A stretch of DNA of 64,000 bases from the NCBI RefSeq assembly GCF_029238675.1, contig NZ_JAQWFR010000027.1, positions 18,807 to 82,806 of the forward strand, read 5' to 3'. Below are positions 21,002 through 29,363 of the stretch, one piece after another; the stretch's first letter is position 1, and every line of letters begins with the position of its first letter. The DNA is from Oceanicoccus sp. Lineage in GTDB: Bacteria; Pseudomonadota; Gammaproteobacteria; Pseudomonadales; Dasaniaceae. Both the position numbers and the translations under genes were made by a program. Under the pieces are notes generated by a model. It saw nothing but the letters and a program-made list of their open reading frames with translations, was not told the DNA's origin and did not search any database.

Positions 21002-22285
21002 ATGAAGACAAGACCTTTACAGCTTACCGCCTCCATTGCCAATCTCAGGCGTCTGGCAATGATCCGCCTGATTCTGGTGTTCGCACTGCTAACGGCGCTG
21101 ACTTATATTTATCTGGGGCCTACTCCCGAAGATATTGATAGCGCTCACCTGAGCATTTTGGCTTTTATGGCGCTGGTAAATATATTGACCTATTGGCGCT
21201 TACAACAACCCTGGCCAGTTACTGATGCAGAGTATTTTTTTCAGCTATTGGTTGATCTGGGAAATTTCACCTGGCTGCTTTATGTTAGTGGCGGCGCCAC
21301 CAACCCGTTTGTTTCTTATTATTTAGTACCACTGACTATTTCAGCTGCTGTATTGCCCTGGCGCTATACCTGGATAGTGGCCGGATTGTCGCTAAGCGCC
21401 TACACCTTACTACTGTTTTTTTACCAGCCATTGCCTCTTTTACAGCCGGCCATGGACCACAGCCAACATGGCAGCGCATTAAATGCACATATCATTGGTA
21501 TGTGGATTACCTTTGCATTAAGTACCGGCCTGATTACGTATTTTGTGGTGAAGATGGCTAATGCGTTAAGGCAGCAGGAAATCACCCAGGCGTCTAACAG
21601 GGAAAATGAGTTGCGCGATGAACAAATTCTTGCGGTGGCCACACTGGCTGCCGGCACAGCCCATGAGCTGGGTACACCACTGGCCACAATGACGGTGTTA
21701 GTCGAAGAGCTGCAACAGGAATATCAACAGCAAAAAGAGTTGGGGGAAGATTTAACACTGCTGAATACTCAGTTAAGTAGCTGTAAAAAAATTCTTCAGG
21801 GGCTGGTATCTACAGCTGAAGCGCACAACCATGGACAGCGCCAGGCTGTAATATGTACAGAGTATGTACAACAGCTGTTAAGCCACTGGCAGGTATTGCG
21901 TCCCGATGCGACCTATCAATTCTCGGCCAGTGACAGTAGTCAATTGCTGACTCTTGAAGTAGACACTACGCTGGACCAGGCCATTAATAATTTATTAAAT
22001 AATGCCGCTGACGCTAAAGCGGATAATATCGAAGTCTCCGTAGGCAGTGATGATAAGCAGTTGATATTAACTATTCGTGACCACGGGGAAGGTATACCAC
22101 CCGATCTGGCGGAGCAATTGGGCAAACCGTTTATTAGCACCAAAGGCAAAGGGCTGGGGCTGGGATTATTTCTTAGTCATGCAACCATCAGCCGCTATAA
22201 CGGTAGTATTACGCTGCGTAATCATGTCGATGGCGGTACACTGGCCACTATTATTTTACCCGCTAAACCAGCACAGGCTTTGTAA
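21002..22285 (+). CDS. regB: RegB/PrrB-type redox-sensing histidine kinase
   Basis: 427 residues. Six hydrophobic segments occupy residues ~20-185. The family signature GGATNPF (97-103), the quinone-sensing loop of RegB, is intact. The dimerisation box is AAGTAHELGTPLATM with His221, followed by NLLNNAADA (N box), DHGEGIPPD (G1) and GKGLGLGLFLSH (G2). RegB senses the quinone-pool redox state and phosphorylates RegA. The cognate regulator starts 2 nt downstream. The product may be called ActS, PrrB or RoxS in other organisms. I did not find an obvious counterpart of the RegB redox cysteine next to the H-box. Confidence 0.9.
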   Translation: MKTRPLQLTASIANLRRLAMIRLILVFALLTALTYIYLGPTPEDIDSAHLSILAFMALVNILTYWRLQQPWPVTDAEYFFQLLVDLGNFTWLLYVSGGATNPFVSYYLVPLTISAAVLPWRYTWIVAGLSLSAYTLLLFFYQPLPLLQPAMDHSQHGSALNAHIIGMWITFALSTGLITYFVVKMANALRQQEITQASNRENELRDEQILAVATLAAGTAHELGTPLATMTVLVEELQQEYQQQKELGEDLTLLNTQLSSCKKILQGLVSTAEAHNHGQRQAVICTEYVQQLLSHWQVLRPDATYQFSASDSSQLLTLEVDTTLDQAINNLLNNAADAKADNIEVSVGSDDKQLILTIRDHGEGIPPDLAEQLGKPFISTKGKGLGLGLFLSHATISRYNGSITLRNHVDGGTLATIILPAKPAQAL

Positions 22286-22287
22286 TC

Positions 22288-22815
22288 ATGGAGCGCTTTT
22301 TACTCGTCGATGACGATGACGTTTTTACTCAAGTACTGGCCCGCGCTTTGCATCGCCGCGGGCTGGAATGCGTCTGCGCACACAATTCTGCCGAGGCTTT
22401 ACAACTGGCACAGCAAGAGAGCTTTAGTAAAGCCATTATTGATTTAAAAATGGAAGGCCCTTCTGGTTTAACCTTGATACCCACACTAAAACAACAGCAA
22501 CCCGATATAGATATTGTGATGCTAACGGGTTACTCCAGTGTGGCAACGGCGGTGGAAGCCGTTAAGCTAGGGGCTATCAATTATTTGTGCAAGCCCGCCA
22601 ATACCGATGATATTCTGGCGGCCTTTGAGAATATTGAAGGGGATATTAAGGCAGAAATTCCTGAGCAAAGACCCTCTGTTGACCGATTAGAATGGGAACA
22701 TATCCAGAAAGTGCTGGCAGAATACGATGGCAATATTTCTGCTACAGCCCGAGCATTGGGTATGCATCGGCGAACCTTGCAGCGAAAGTTGAATAAACGC
22801 CCGGTAAAAGAGTAA
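22288..22815 (+). CDS. regA: RegA/PrrA-type response regulator
   Basis: 175 residues. The receiver domain has the acidic pocket VDDDD (7-11), phospho-acceptor Asp52 in AIIDLKMEGPSG, Thr in MLTGYSS and Lys in YLCKPAN. A short linker precedes a Fis-type helix-turn-helix (DGNISATARALGMHRRTLQRKL). The family's length (~180) and its highly conserved HTH match RegA. It activates or represses respiration and redox genes. It is co-transcribed with regB. Confidence 0.92.
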   Translation: MERFLLVDDDDVFTQVLARALHRRGLECVCAHNSAEALQLAQQESFSKAIIDLKMEGPSGLTLIPTLKQQQPDIDIVMLTGYSSVATAVEAVKLGAINYLCKPANTDDILAAFENIEGDIKAEIPEQRPSVDRLEWEHIQKVLAEYDGNISATARALGMHRRTLQRKLNKRPVKE

Positions 22816-22818
22816 GAA

Positions 22819-23736
22819 CTAGCTCGCCACTACTTTGTTGCGACCACCACCCTTGGCTTGGTACAAGGCTTTATCCGCCGATTCAATCAACTCACGCCAA
22901 TTCTCCTCGCAGCTTGCGGCAACCCCTATGCTAATTGTCAGGCATTCAAAGGGGCTTTCTTTATGGGGCAAAGCCATGGTTTCAACCGCCTCCCTGACAC
23001 GCTCAGCAGCAACAATAGCATCATCCTTATTAGTCTCAGGCATCAGCAACAGAATTTCTTCACCGCCGTAGCGATAGACCCGGTCACTTTCCCGCATACT
23101 GTCCTTGATCGTATCAGCCAAAGCGCGCAGGGCATTGTCCCCTCGCTGATGGCCGTAATAGTCGTTGTATTTTTTAAAGAAATCGACGTCCATCAGCGCG
23201 ATGGCATAGCCTTTTTTATAGCGCCTGGCGGAAGCTTCGGTAAAGTTTAACTCCACCTCCATAGCCCGACGATTACCAATTTTCATCAATGCATCTTCGT
23301 TGGAGAGTAAATGCAGCTCATGATTTTCTGTCTCTAATTGGCTTTGCCGTTCAATCAGGTGAACGTAGGCATCGACCATATCGGTTTGGGTCACCAGGCC
23401 GACTAATTGCTCGTGTTCGTTAATCACCAACAAGTGCCGCAATTTGCGACTGCGCGCTAAAACCAGCGCATCATATAAAGAGGTGGTCTGCTGCACACAG
23501 ACAGGGTCTTTGGTCATCACTTCAGCTACGGCGACATCAGCAACATCCCGGTTAATCAATGCCTCGGAAAATAATCGAACGATATCTCGCTCGGTGATAA
23601 TACCTTTAGGGAAACCACTTTCACTAACGAGAACGCATGAACATTGTTTCTCGCACATAATGGCCACTGCATCTGCCAGACAATCAGCGGGGGAAACACC
23701 CGCTACAATGTCTGTCATTAATTCGCCAATGATCAT
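22819..23736 (-). CDS. CBS-pair diguanylate cyclase (GGDEF)
   Basis: 305 residues. Two CBS motifs fill residues ~1-130 (MIIGELMTDIVAGVSPAD; VAEVMTKDPVCVQQTTSL), typical nucleotide-binding sensors. A short helix leads to a GGDEF domain with DVDFFKKYNDYYGHQRGD and the active site RYGGEEILLL (GGEEI, 224-228), a functional variant of GGEEF. No RxxD inhibitory site is seen at the expected place, as SMRESDRVYRYGG occupies it. It makes c-di-GMP, probably tuned by adenine nucleotides. It ends 3 bp from the convergent regA stop. Confidence 0.9.
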   Translation of the reverse strand: MIIGELMTDIVAGVSPADCLADAVAIMCEKQCSCVLVSESGFPKGIITERDIVRLFSEALINRDVADVAVAEVMTKDPVCVQQTTSLYDALVLARSRKLRHLLVINEHEQLVGLVTQTDMVDAYVHLIERQSQLETENHELHLLSNEDALMKIGNRRAMEVELNFTEASARRYKKGYAIALMDVDFFKKYNDYYGHQRGDNALRALADTIKDSMRESDRVYRYGGEEILLLMPETNKDDAIVAAERVREAVETMALPHKESPFECLTISIGVAASCEENWRELIESADKALYQAKGGGRNKVVAS

Positions 23737-23778
23737 AAAACTTCCACCACTTTTATTGATACAACCATTCAGGAGTCA

Positions 23779-25509
23779 TTATTCAACCATTTTATTTTGT
23801 TGAATAATTCTTGGCTCAGCAGCGGCTTCAAAGGTTTTACCATCGCTGGATTTAATCGCCTGGGTCACGCCACTAAAGGACCGAAGGTACAGTTTATGCC
23901 CCCGTTTCTTTAATGAATTTTGCACTGGGCCAGGTAGACTTTTTTCTGTCATTGTCACTTGCGGGCGCCACTGGTTATGGACGCGGGGCGTTGTCAGCGC
24001 CTGCTCTACTGTCATGCCCAGGTCTAACATATTCATGATGCCTTGCAATACCTGGGTAATGATCGTCGGGCCACCCGCCGCACCAATACTGATAACAGGC
24101 TGGCCATCTTTGACCACAATGGTTGGGCTCATACTCGATAAGGGGCGCTTGCCCGGTTGTACGCTGTTTGCCTCGCTGCCCACCAAACCATAAGCGTTAG
24201 GTACGCCGGGCTGAATGGAAAAGTCATCCATTTGGTTATTCATTAATACGCCGGTGCCGGGTATCACCACTTTCGAACCAAAGGGTGTATTTAAAGTAGT
24301 GGTAATAGCTACCCAGTTACCCCATTGGTCGGCGGCGGAAATATGGGTCGTGTGTTTGCCAAAAAAATCAATCTCGGCGTTGGGTGGATTGCCATGGCTA
24401 ATATCAATATTGGCTTGTTTAAAGTCGATTTTTTTTGCCAATTGGTCCGCATAGCTTTGTGCAATTAAACCTTTGGGCACTTTGACAAAATCAGGGTCGC
24501 CTAAAAATTGAGCGCGATCAGCAAAAGCGGCACGCATGCTTTCGGCCAATAAATAATATCGATCTGCTTCACTTAAGACGGCGATATCAAAGTTCTCTAA
24601 CATATTGAGTATTTGCGCTACATGCACGCCGCCGGAGCTGGGTGGTGGAAAACCGTAGATGCTATAACCCCGGTAATCACTTTTTACCGGTTCACGAATC
24701 CGCATTGTATAGTTGGCCATATCGTCGGCGGTTAAAATACCGTTATGGTTTCTCATCCACTGGTCAACGGCTTTGGCAAAGTCACCACGGTAAAAATAAT
24801 CAATACCTTGCTCGGCTATTTGCCGGTAGGTATTGGCCAGATCCTTTTGCACTAAGCGATGGCCCGCAGGCCAGGGCTCGCCTGTTTGATCTAATAAAAT
24901 CGCTGCGGTTGGCGGAAATAATTTGATGGTTTCCTGGCTGGATGTTATTCGCTGATGGGATACGGCACTCAGGGGGAAACCCTGCTCTGCAATATCAGCG
25001 GCAGGTAGTAATAAGTCCTTTAAGCTAAGTTTGCCGCCCTGTTTGAGCATATAGTCGTAAGCCGCTAAGGCACCGGGGACACCTATAGCCAGGGCGCCGG
25101 TTTTGCTCAATGCACTATTCGCCTTGCCGTCTCGAATATACATATCGCGGCGGGCTGCTTGCGGTGCCATTTCACGGCCATCAATGGCCTCTACTGTACT
25201 ATCGGCATAGTGGATAACAGCGAAGTTGCCATTACCTATACCGGAGTTGTGGTTATCAACAACGCCCAGTGTCAATGCAGCAGCCACCGCTGCATCAATT
25301 GCGGTACCGCCCTGCTCCAGGGCATTGAGACCAGCCTGTGTGGCCAGGGGATGGATAGTGGCAACCGCACCTAAACCGCTGGCACTGGTGCGGGCATAGT
25401 TGCTGGCGCGGGAATAATCGGTCTCAGAACTTTGTGCAGCAGCATTGGCCGCCAGGGTGGTTAGTACCAACAACAGGCTTAATGCCCATGTGGTTAATCG
25501 CGCCGTCAT
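23779..25509 (-). CDS. ggt: Gamma-glutamyltransferase (glutathione hydrolase)
   Basis: 576 residues. An N-terminal signal peptide (LTTWALSLLLVLTTLAANA) directs it to the periplasm. The catalytic Thr of the self-cleaving Ntn-hydrolase is in HTTHISAADQWGNWVA. Other conserved parts are GGTAIDAAVAAALTLGVVDNHNSG and PGKRPLSSMSPTIV, and the C-terminal GAAGGPTIITQVLQ. It hydrolyses glutathione and other gamma-glutamyl compounds for scavenging. It is a single-gene unit. Confidence 0.96.
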   Translation of the reverse strand: MTARLTTWALSLLLVLTTLAANAAAQSSETDYSRASNYARTSASGLGAVATIHPLATQAGLNALEQGGTAIDAAVAAALTLGVVDNHNSGIGNGNFAVIHYADSTVEAIDGREMAPQAARRDMYIRDGKANSALSKTGALAIGVPGALAAYDYMLKQGGKLSLKDLLLPAADIAEQGFPLSAVSHQRITSSQETIKLFPPTAAILLDQTGEPWPAGHRLVQKDLANTYRQIAEQGIDYFYRGDFAKAVDQWMRNHNGILTADDMANYTMRIREPVKSDYRGYSIYGFPPPSSGGVHVAQILNMLENFDIAVLSEADRYYLLAESMRAAFADRAQFLGDPDFVKVPKGLIAQSYADQLAKKIDFKQANIDISHGNPPNAEIDFFGKHTTHISAADQWGNWVAITTTLNTPFGSKVVIPGTGVLMNNQMDDFSIQPGVPNAYGLVGSEANSVQPGKRPLSSMSPTIVVKDGQPVISIGAAGGPTIITQVLQGIMNMLDLGMTVEQALTTPRVHNQWRPQVTMTEKSLPGPVQNSLKKRGHKLYLRSFSGVTQAIKSSDGKTFEAAAEPRIIQQNKMVE

Positions 25510-25813
25510 ATCTTGCCTTATAACGTTATAGGGTTATTAATCTGAGCTACTGTAGGGTTTATTGTCTTTTTACTCAACCTTAGACAACCTTTTGCCCAGT
25601 GGCCCAGTCAACCACCCGCAGACAGGTCGCCAGAAATAAACCTGATTAGGCACGCCACTTAACGTGCTATTATCATCCCAAGCTTTATTGACTTAAATGA
25701 TGTACTGATAGTACTTTATGGTAAATAAATAGCTTAATGTTATCTCTTTATAATAAATATTTTATTTATAGTGCTTTTCCCAAGCTTACTGTAGACCAAC
25801 AAACGCCGACGCA
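25510..25813. other. AT-rich intergenic region before the transposase-like gene
   Basis: 304 bp, becoming very AT-rich at 25690-25780 with a palindromic ATAAATATTTTATTTAT. No gene or clear terminal inverted repeat was found. The ggt promoter should lie at the left end. Confidence 0.45.
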
Positions 25814-26488
25814 ATGACAGCAAATAAAAACCGATACTACAAGTATTCGCGCATAAGCGAAGCGAAATTTCGACAAATTTTGCGCTGCTTTGCTATGGAC
25901 CTCACAGCGACACAGACTGCTCAGCTCACCGATGTCAGCGTGCGCTCGATCAACAGCATTTTTCTGAAAATCAGGGGGCGCATCACTACACTGTGTGAGG
26001 CGGGGTCGCCCTATGCCAGCAATGATGAAAGTCGCGGCACAGGTGTTGGCGCCAGCACCGACGATAAAGACCAGGACCCGGTTAATCAATATGTCGCTTT
26101 TGGTATCTACCAGCGCGACGATAAGATTTATACCGAGTTTGCTCCCCACGATACTCGCCACATACTGCAACAAAACCAACGCTATGGTGCCAAGCTGGAT
26201 GAGCTGACCGCTACAGAGGGCTGGAAAGACTACGACGGCCTGGCCGATGTTGACCAAACCCGCCTATACCACGTAAATAGCACCGACGAGGTTGCCGGCC
26301 CAGCCGGTAGTACCATAAATACCGTAGATTCGTTCTGGAGCTTTGCCAAGCGCCGTATGGCCCAGTTTAATGGCATTCACAAGCACACATTTTATCTGCA
26401 CTTAAAAGAAACCGAATTCCGGTTTAATTACCGCCGGGATAATATTTATCGCACTTTACTAAAAATGCTGCTTACCACACCCCTATAG
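25814..26488 (+). CDS. IS1595-family transposase-like protein with eroded active site
   Basis: 224 residues, an intact frame. The N-terminus is a helix-turn-helix-like region (MDLTATQTAQLTDVSVRSIN), and the C-terminal SFWSFAKRRMAQFNGI plus FYLHLKETEFRFNYRRDN is diagnostic of IS1595/IS1016 transposases. The first catalytic segment, normally DESYFG, is not recognisable (SPYASNDESRGTG). The second reads TEGWKDYDGL where Asp is usual, and the third acid sits in TVDSFW where Glu or Asn is usual. It is probably inactive as a transposase: a decaying IS remnant or a co-opted DNA-binding protein. No terminal repeats were found. Confidence 0.8.
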   Translation: MTANKNRYYKYSRISEAKFRQILRCFAMDLTATQTAQLTDVSVRSINSIFLKIRGRITTLCEAGSPYASNDESRGTGVGASTDDKDQDPVNQYVAFGIYQRDDKIYTEFAPHDTRHILQQNQRYGAKLDELTATEGWKDYDGLADVDQTRLYHVNSTDEVAGPAGSTINTVDSFWSFAKRRMAQFNGIHKHTFYLHLKETEFRFNYRRDNIYRTLLKMLLTTPL

Positions 26489-26574
26489 GCAGCACTGACT
26501 CCAAGACATTGAAAAATAAGAACTTTATCTTGATTTAGAGATAATATGACTTGATTGAGTAGGTATAATCCGCT

Positions 26575-26737
26575 GTTTATTTCGCTATCTACGGATTTTT
26601 TTCTAGCGGCTAGTGTCCTATATTTTAACCATCAGATGCGCAGAATTTTATAGCAGTAAGGCTATGCGAATAGCCAACTCCATCCACGTCTCTCAGTTGT
26701 ACCCTTAATGGCACCCATATCCGGGTGCTTTTTTTTT
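26575..26737 (+). ncRNA. Candidate small RNA (hairpins plus terminator)
   Basis: Downstream of a TATAAT at 26564-26569 lies a perfect hairpin GGCTAT-GCGA-ATAGCC (26660-26675) with a GNRA tetraloop. An intrinsic terminator GCACCC-ATATCC-GGGTGC with nine T follows (26711-26737). No ORF with a ribosome site fits. The 5' end is a guess and the -35 is poor. Confidence 0.35.
26711..26737 (+). terminator. Intrinsic terminator 1
   Basis: Stem GCACCC/GGGTGC, 6-nt loop, followed by nine T. It may end the transposase transcript or a small RNA. Confidence 0.8.
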
Positions 26738-26873
26738 GATCCAAAAAGCGGTGAGTTAAGTAGATATCCTTACAGGGCTCTCGGTAATTACTCATTTTCT
26801 TACCAGCCGCTGTCAATTAATCTGTAAACATTGAAACACACACCATTCCAGGTCTCGAACATAAATACTTTTT

Positions 26874-26896
26874 AGCACCCTCAAGGGTGCTTTTTT
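26874..26896 (+). terminator. Intrinsic terminator 2
   Basis: Stem AGCACCC/GGGTGCT, 4-nt loop TCAA, then five more T. The stem sequence is nearly the same as terminator 1. It implies a transcript that begins after 26737 or reads through terminator 1. Confidence 0.8.
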
Positions 26897-27049
26897 ATGT
26901 CGGACTTATGTGGCCGGTCTAACTAGCCAGTCTACGACGCCTACACTATTCCCCACAAGCTGTTAGAATGCCGGCCAACCATAATCAAAATAAACCTGGA
27001 TCAAAAAAACTGATTTATTAATAGCCCGTCAATGATACCGGAGAAGATT

Positions 27050-27865
27050 ATGGAATTTAATATCGACAAGCTACTTGAAGACGCCCCTAACCTGGTCGTC
27101 ACCTATGGCGCTCAACTGATAACTGCGCTGGTTATCTTTATTATTGGTAAATGGATAGCAAAAGCCATTGCCAATGCCATTACCCATAATATGAACAAAA
27201 AAAATGTTGATAAAACTATCAGCAACTTTGTTGGCAATATTATTTATACCGCTTTATTTGCCTTCGCTATTATTGCAGCACTGGGTCAAATCGGCATTGA
27301 AACCGCATCGTTTGTTGCCATTATCGGCGCCGCCGGTTTAGCCGTTGGTTTTGCGCTACAGGGCTCCTTATCCAATTTCGCCTCAGGGGTGTTGTTAATT
27401 TTATTCCGCCCAATACGCTCCGGTGATTTTGTCGAGGCCGCCGGCGAAGCAGGTGTTATTGATGAAGTCGGCATTTTTAGTACCACAATGAAAACCGGTG
27501 ATAACAAAGTCATTATTATTCCTAATTCCAATATTATGGGCGGCAATATCACCAACTACTCAATGGAAGCCACTCGCCGCATCGATTTGATGGTAGGTAT
27601 TGGCTATGACGCTGATATTCGAAAAGCCAAGCAAGTGCTTGAAGAAATCATCAACAATGAAAGTCGTATTTTAAAAGACCCCGCCGTCACCATTGCAGTA
27701 GCAGAACTGGCTGACTCCTCGGTCAATTTTGTGGTGCGCCCATGGGTTAACTCCGAAGACTACTGGCCCACTAAATTCGAATTACTGGAAACCATTAAAC
27801 TCCGTTTCGACCGGGAAGGGATTAGTATTCCGTTCCCACAAATGGATGTTCACTTACAACAATAA
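27050..27865 (+). CDS. mscS: Small-conductance mechanosensitive channel MscS
   Basis: 271 residues from the ATG at 27050, which has GGAG at a 6-nt spacing; an in-frame ATG at 27032 lacks a ribosome site. Three TM segments (~25-45, 60-80, 90-125) include the pore helix GAAGLAVGFALQGSLSNFAS, followed by the beta domain FRPIRSGDFVEAAGEAGVID and IPNSNIMGGNITNYS. It forms the heptameric channel that releases solutes on osmotic down-shock. Start and length fit E. coli MscS (286) closely. Confidence 0.94.
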   Translation: MEFNIDKLLEDAPNLVVTYGAQLITALVIFIIGKWIAKAIANAITHNMNKKNVDKTISNFVGNIIYTALFAFAIIAALGQIGIETASFVAIIGAAGLAVGFALQGSLSNFASGVLLILFRPIRSGDFVEAAGEAGVIDEVGIFSTTMKTGDNKVIIIPNSNIMGGNITNYSMEATRRIDLMVGIGYDADIRKAKQVLEEIINNESRILKDPAVTIAVAELADSSVNFVVRPWVNSEDYWPTKFELLETIKLRFDREGISIPFPQMDVHLQQ

Positions 27866-27927
27866 TTTTTTAACAATAATTTTTTAACTTTAGTCTTTTA
27901 ACTTTAATCTTTTAAACAGGACCAACA

Positions 27928-28665
27928 ATGAAATTAAATGTATTACAAAAAACCCTGGCTGCTTCTTTAGTAGCCAGCGTTCTGACTGCAAACCACTCTC
28001 TCGCTGAAGAGGAAACCAAACTATGGAGCGGCAGTGTTGAGTTTGGCTTTGTTGATACCAGCGGCAATACTGAAGAAACCACCACCAAAAGCCGTGCCGA
28101 GATATTCCGTGAAACAGAGCAATGGAAGTACACCTTTTTATTCAACTCTTCTGCCTCGCAAACCGACGGCGACAATACCGCTGAGAAGTATTTTTTAGCC
28201 AACCGCTTATCCTATAAGTATGCTGACCAGGACTATGTCTATGGGTATCACTCCTACGACGATGATCGCTTTAGCGGCTTTGACTATATAACCACATTCT
28301 CAATGGGTTATGGCCGAACCATTTTAGATAATGAAACCATGAAGTGGGATGCTGAAGTCGGTCCCGGTTATCGCTCTAGCAAAGTGGATGATGAAAGCAA
28401 CGGTGAAGATAGTGAAGAAATTGTATTAAGAATGTTCACCAACTATAAATGGGAATTTTCAGAAAATGCTACTTTTTCACAAGGCTTTGATGTTGAAGCC
28501 GGTGAGGACAATACGATCAGCAACTCCAGAACAGCACTTGAAGTTAAAGTGATTGGCGAAGTGGCAATTGTGCTTTCTTATACGGTCAAGTACAAAGAAG
28601 AAGTACCAGCAGACACCAAGCATGCTGACACTGAAACTACAGTGGCGGTTAGTTACTCGTTTTAA
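27928..28665 (+). CDS. DUF481 (YdiY-type) outer-membrane protein
   Basis: 245 residues. A signal peptide (LQKTLAASLVASVLTANHSLA) precedes a barrel-like sequence of alternating strands (LWSGSVEFGFVDTSGNTEETT; NRLSYKYADQDYVYGY; DYITTFSMGYGRTIL) ending in the aromatic TVAVSYSF typical of outer-membrane porin-like barrels. DUF481 proteins are often salt- or acid-induced; function is not proven. It lies 62 bp after mscS on the same strand, and three short near-repeats of TTTTTAACTTT fill the gap. Confidence 0.88.
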   Translation: MKLNVLQKTLAASLVASVLTANHSLAEEETKLWSGSVEFGFVDTSGNTEETTTKSRAEIFRETEQWKYTFLFNSSASQTDGDNTAEKYFLANRLSYKYADQDYVYGYHSYDDDRFSGFDYITTFSMGYGRTILDNETMKWDAEVGPGYRSSKVDDESNGEDSEEIVLRMFTNYKWEFSENATFSQGFDVEAGEDNTISNSRTALEVKVIGEVAIVLSYTVKYKEEVPADTKHADTETTVAVSYSF

Positions 28666-28675
28666 TATTACCGGC

Positions 28676-28700
28676 GGCAGACACCGTCACCCTGTCTGCC
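28676..28700. other. Hairpin after the DUF481 gene
   Basis: Perfect 8-bp arms GGCAGACA/TGTCTGCC with a 9-nt loop begin 11 bp after the stop. There is no T-run, so it may be an RNA-stabilising 3' hairpin or a Rho-dependent end. Confidence 0.4.
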
Positions 28701-28720
28701 AAAGTGATACAACTATACAA

Positions 28721-28792
28721 AGCATTTCATAAATTGAGGCACTTTAATGTCGCTGGAAAGTGTGACTTAATAGCCGCTGCACTTGAAATGCT
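28721..28792. repeat. Nested inverted repeats
   Basis: Outer arms AGCATTTCA (28721) and TGAAATGCT (28784) enclose inner arms CACTTT (28740) and AAAGTG (28757). A short T-rich stretch follows. This could be a structured 3' UTR, small RNA or a miniature repeat; it lies between the DUF481 and SlyD-like genes. Confidence 0.4.
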
Positions 28793-28889
28793 GTTTTATT
28801 AACCCATATAGATTGTTGACCAAAAACAATAAAGCTTGCCATTGGCCTGATTAACCACTGATCGCGAGCACACTACTGAGGAAAAAATC

Positions 28890-29351
28890 ATGTTGATCGG
28901 CCAAAATTCTGTTGTAAGTATCCAATACACCCTGACCAACGACAGCGGTGAAATTATGGACCAGTCCCTGGAGGGGCAACCTTTAGTGTACTTACACGGT
29001 GCGGCGGGTATTATCCCCGGCCTTGAAAATGAACTCACCGGCAAAACTGCAGGCGCCGACTTTAAAGTGACTATTAAACCTGAAGAAGCCTATGGCGACC
29101 ATGTTCCGGAAATGGTGCAGGAAGTACCCCGCACGTCTTTCCCACCCGACCAGGATATCCAGGTAGGTATGCAGTTTAATGCTGAGTCACCTAATGGCCC
29201 TATGACAGTCGCTGTTACTGCAGTTGCTGATGACACCATTACAGTCGATGGCAATCACCCTTTAGCGGGTTTGACCTTGCACTTTGAAGGCAAAATTGAA
29301 GGCGTCCGCGAAGCGACTGCTGAAGAGCAAGAGCACGGCCACGCTCACTAA
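28890..29351 (+). CDS. slyD: FKBP-type peptidyl-prolyl isomerase, SlyD-like
   Basis: 153 residues with the split FKBP fold and inserted chaperone flap of SlyD/FkpB (SVVSIQYTLTNDSGEIMDQS; PLVYLHGAAGIIPGLE; EEAYGDHVPEMVQEVPR; DGNHPLAGLTLHF). It catalyses prolyl isomerisation and acts as a chaperone in the cytoplasm. The His/Cys-rich nickel-binding tail of E. coli SlyD is reduced to EQEHGHAH, so metal delivery is probably weak. A GAGG ribosome site precedes the start. Confidence 0.9.
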   Translation: MLIGQNSVVSIQYTLTNDSGEIMDQSLEGQPLVYLHGAAGIIPGLENELTGKTAGADFKVTIKPEEAYGDHVPEMVQEVPRTSFPPDQDIQVGMQFNAESPNGPMTVAVTAVADDTITVDGNHPLAGLTLHFEGKIEGVREATAEEQEHGHAH

Positions 29352-29363
29352 GCTACCTCACTC

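Larger units (their letters stand above)
26489..27049. other. Intergenic region with two strong intrinsic terminators
   Basis: No protein gene is supported. It contains a GNRA-capped hairpin, two intrinsic terminators 146 bp apart on the plus strand and at least one promoter-like TATAAT, and may encode small RNAs. The right end carries the mscS leader. Confidence 0.5.

Noticed and set aside
25690..26520. Complete IS element with terminal repeats
   Set aside because: No matching inverted ends or target duplication could be found on either side of the transposase-like gene.
26625..26816. 63-codon minus-strand frame between the transposase gene and mscS
   Set aside because: It lies antisense to the terminator and hairpins and has no coding support.
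28676..28700. Intrinsic terminator after the DUF481 gene
   Set aside because: Stem is perfect but there is no T-run on either side, so it is listed as a hairpin only.
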